From assembly GCA_913040765.1 (NCBI GenBank), contig CAJWIA010000103.1:1-5866 (forward strand): a stretch of 5,866 bases of DNA, read 5' to 3'. The notes beneath the pieces are model-generated. The model saw nothing but the letters and a program-made list of their open reading frames with translations. It did no database searches and was not told the DNA's origin. The stretch comes from an uncultured Anaerolineales bacterium. Lineage in GTDB: Bacteria > Chloroflexota > Anaerolineae > Anaerolineales > UBA11657. Positions 5,851 to 5,866 of this stretch are shown here, in pieces. The translations under genes were made by a program, and so were the position numbers. Position 1 is the first letter of the stretch; each line of letters opens with the position of its first letter.

Positions 5851-5866
5851 TGCTGAACCATCTAGA

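Noticed and set aside
5838..5851. The plus strand resembles the 3' end of a 16S rRNA gene (ATCACCTCCTTT).
   Set aside because: It is the reverse complement of the rpsU Shine-Dalgarno; no other rRNA sequence is present and it sits at the ideal distance from a real start.
5835..5861. A nine-residue N-terminal extension of bS21 starting at 5861.
   Set aside because: It would be encoded across the extended Shine-Dalgarno itself; the ATG at 5834 has perfect spacing and matches the family N-terminus.

Overview
The window is a stretch of bacterial housekeeping DNA of moderate to low GC content. It holds seven protein-coding genes and no RNA gene, mobile element or CRISPR array that I can see. The best guess for the host is a member of the Chloroflexota, possibly a marine SAR202/Dehalococcoidia-like lineage. 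That guess rests on the style of the LysM protein (one N-terminal membrane anchor with Thr/Pro-rich 'TPT' linkers) and on the overall look of the proteins. No marker gene settles it, so the assignment is an inference.

Layout. Bases 1-1161 (+) are the 3' part of uvrA, entering from outside the window. The stop codon overlaps the TTG start of queG (1158-2327, +), so the two are probably co-transcribed. queG runs tail-to-tail into a membrane-anchored double-LysM protein gene (2311-3030, -), and the coding ends overlap by 17 bp. A short AT-rich divergent promoter region (3031-3139) separates the LysM gene from a class I SAM-dependent methyltransferase gene (3140-3910, +). This is followed after 47 bp by miaB (3958-5286, +). 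miaB converges on a translation pair on the minus strand: rpsU (5834-5640) followed by infA (5610-5359).

Functional themes. UvrA works in nucleotide excision repair. QueG and MiaB are both Fe-S enzymes that finish hypermodified nucleosides in the tRNA anticodon loop (queuosine-34 and ms2i6A-37). IF-1 and bS21 are small parts of the 30S initiation machinery. The methyltransferase has a clear fold but no assignable substrate. The LysM protein is probably an envelope protein exposed outside the membrane.

The most notable non-coding signal is in front of rpsU: a 12-nt perfect match to the usual anti-Shine-Dalgarno tail of 16S rRNA at ideal spacing. The other five starts in the window have weak, badly spaced or no Shine-Dalgarno sequences. 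I see no sign of a new multi-gene system; the findings concern regulation and small departures from family consensus.
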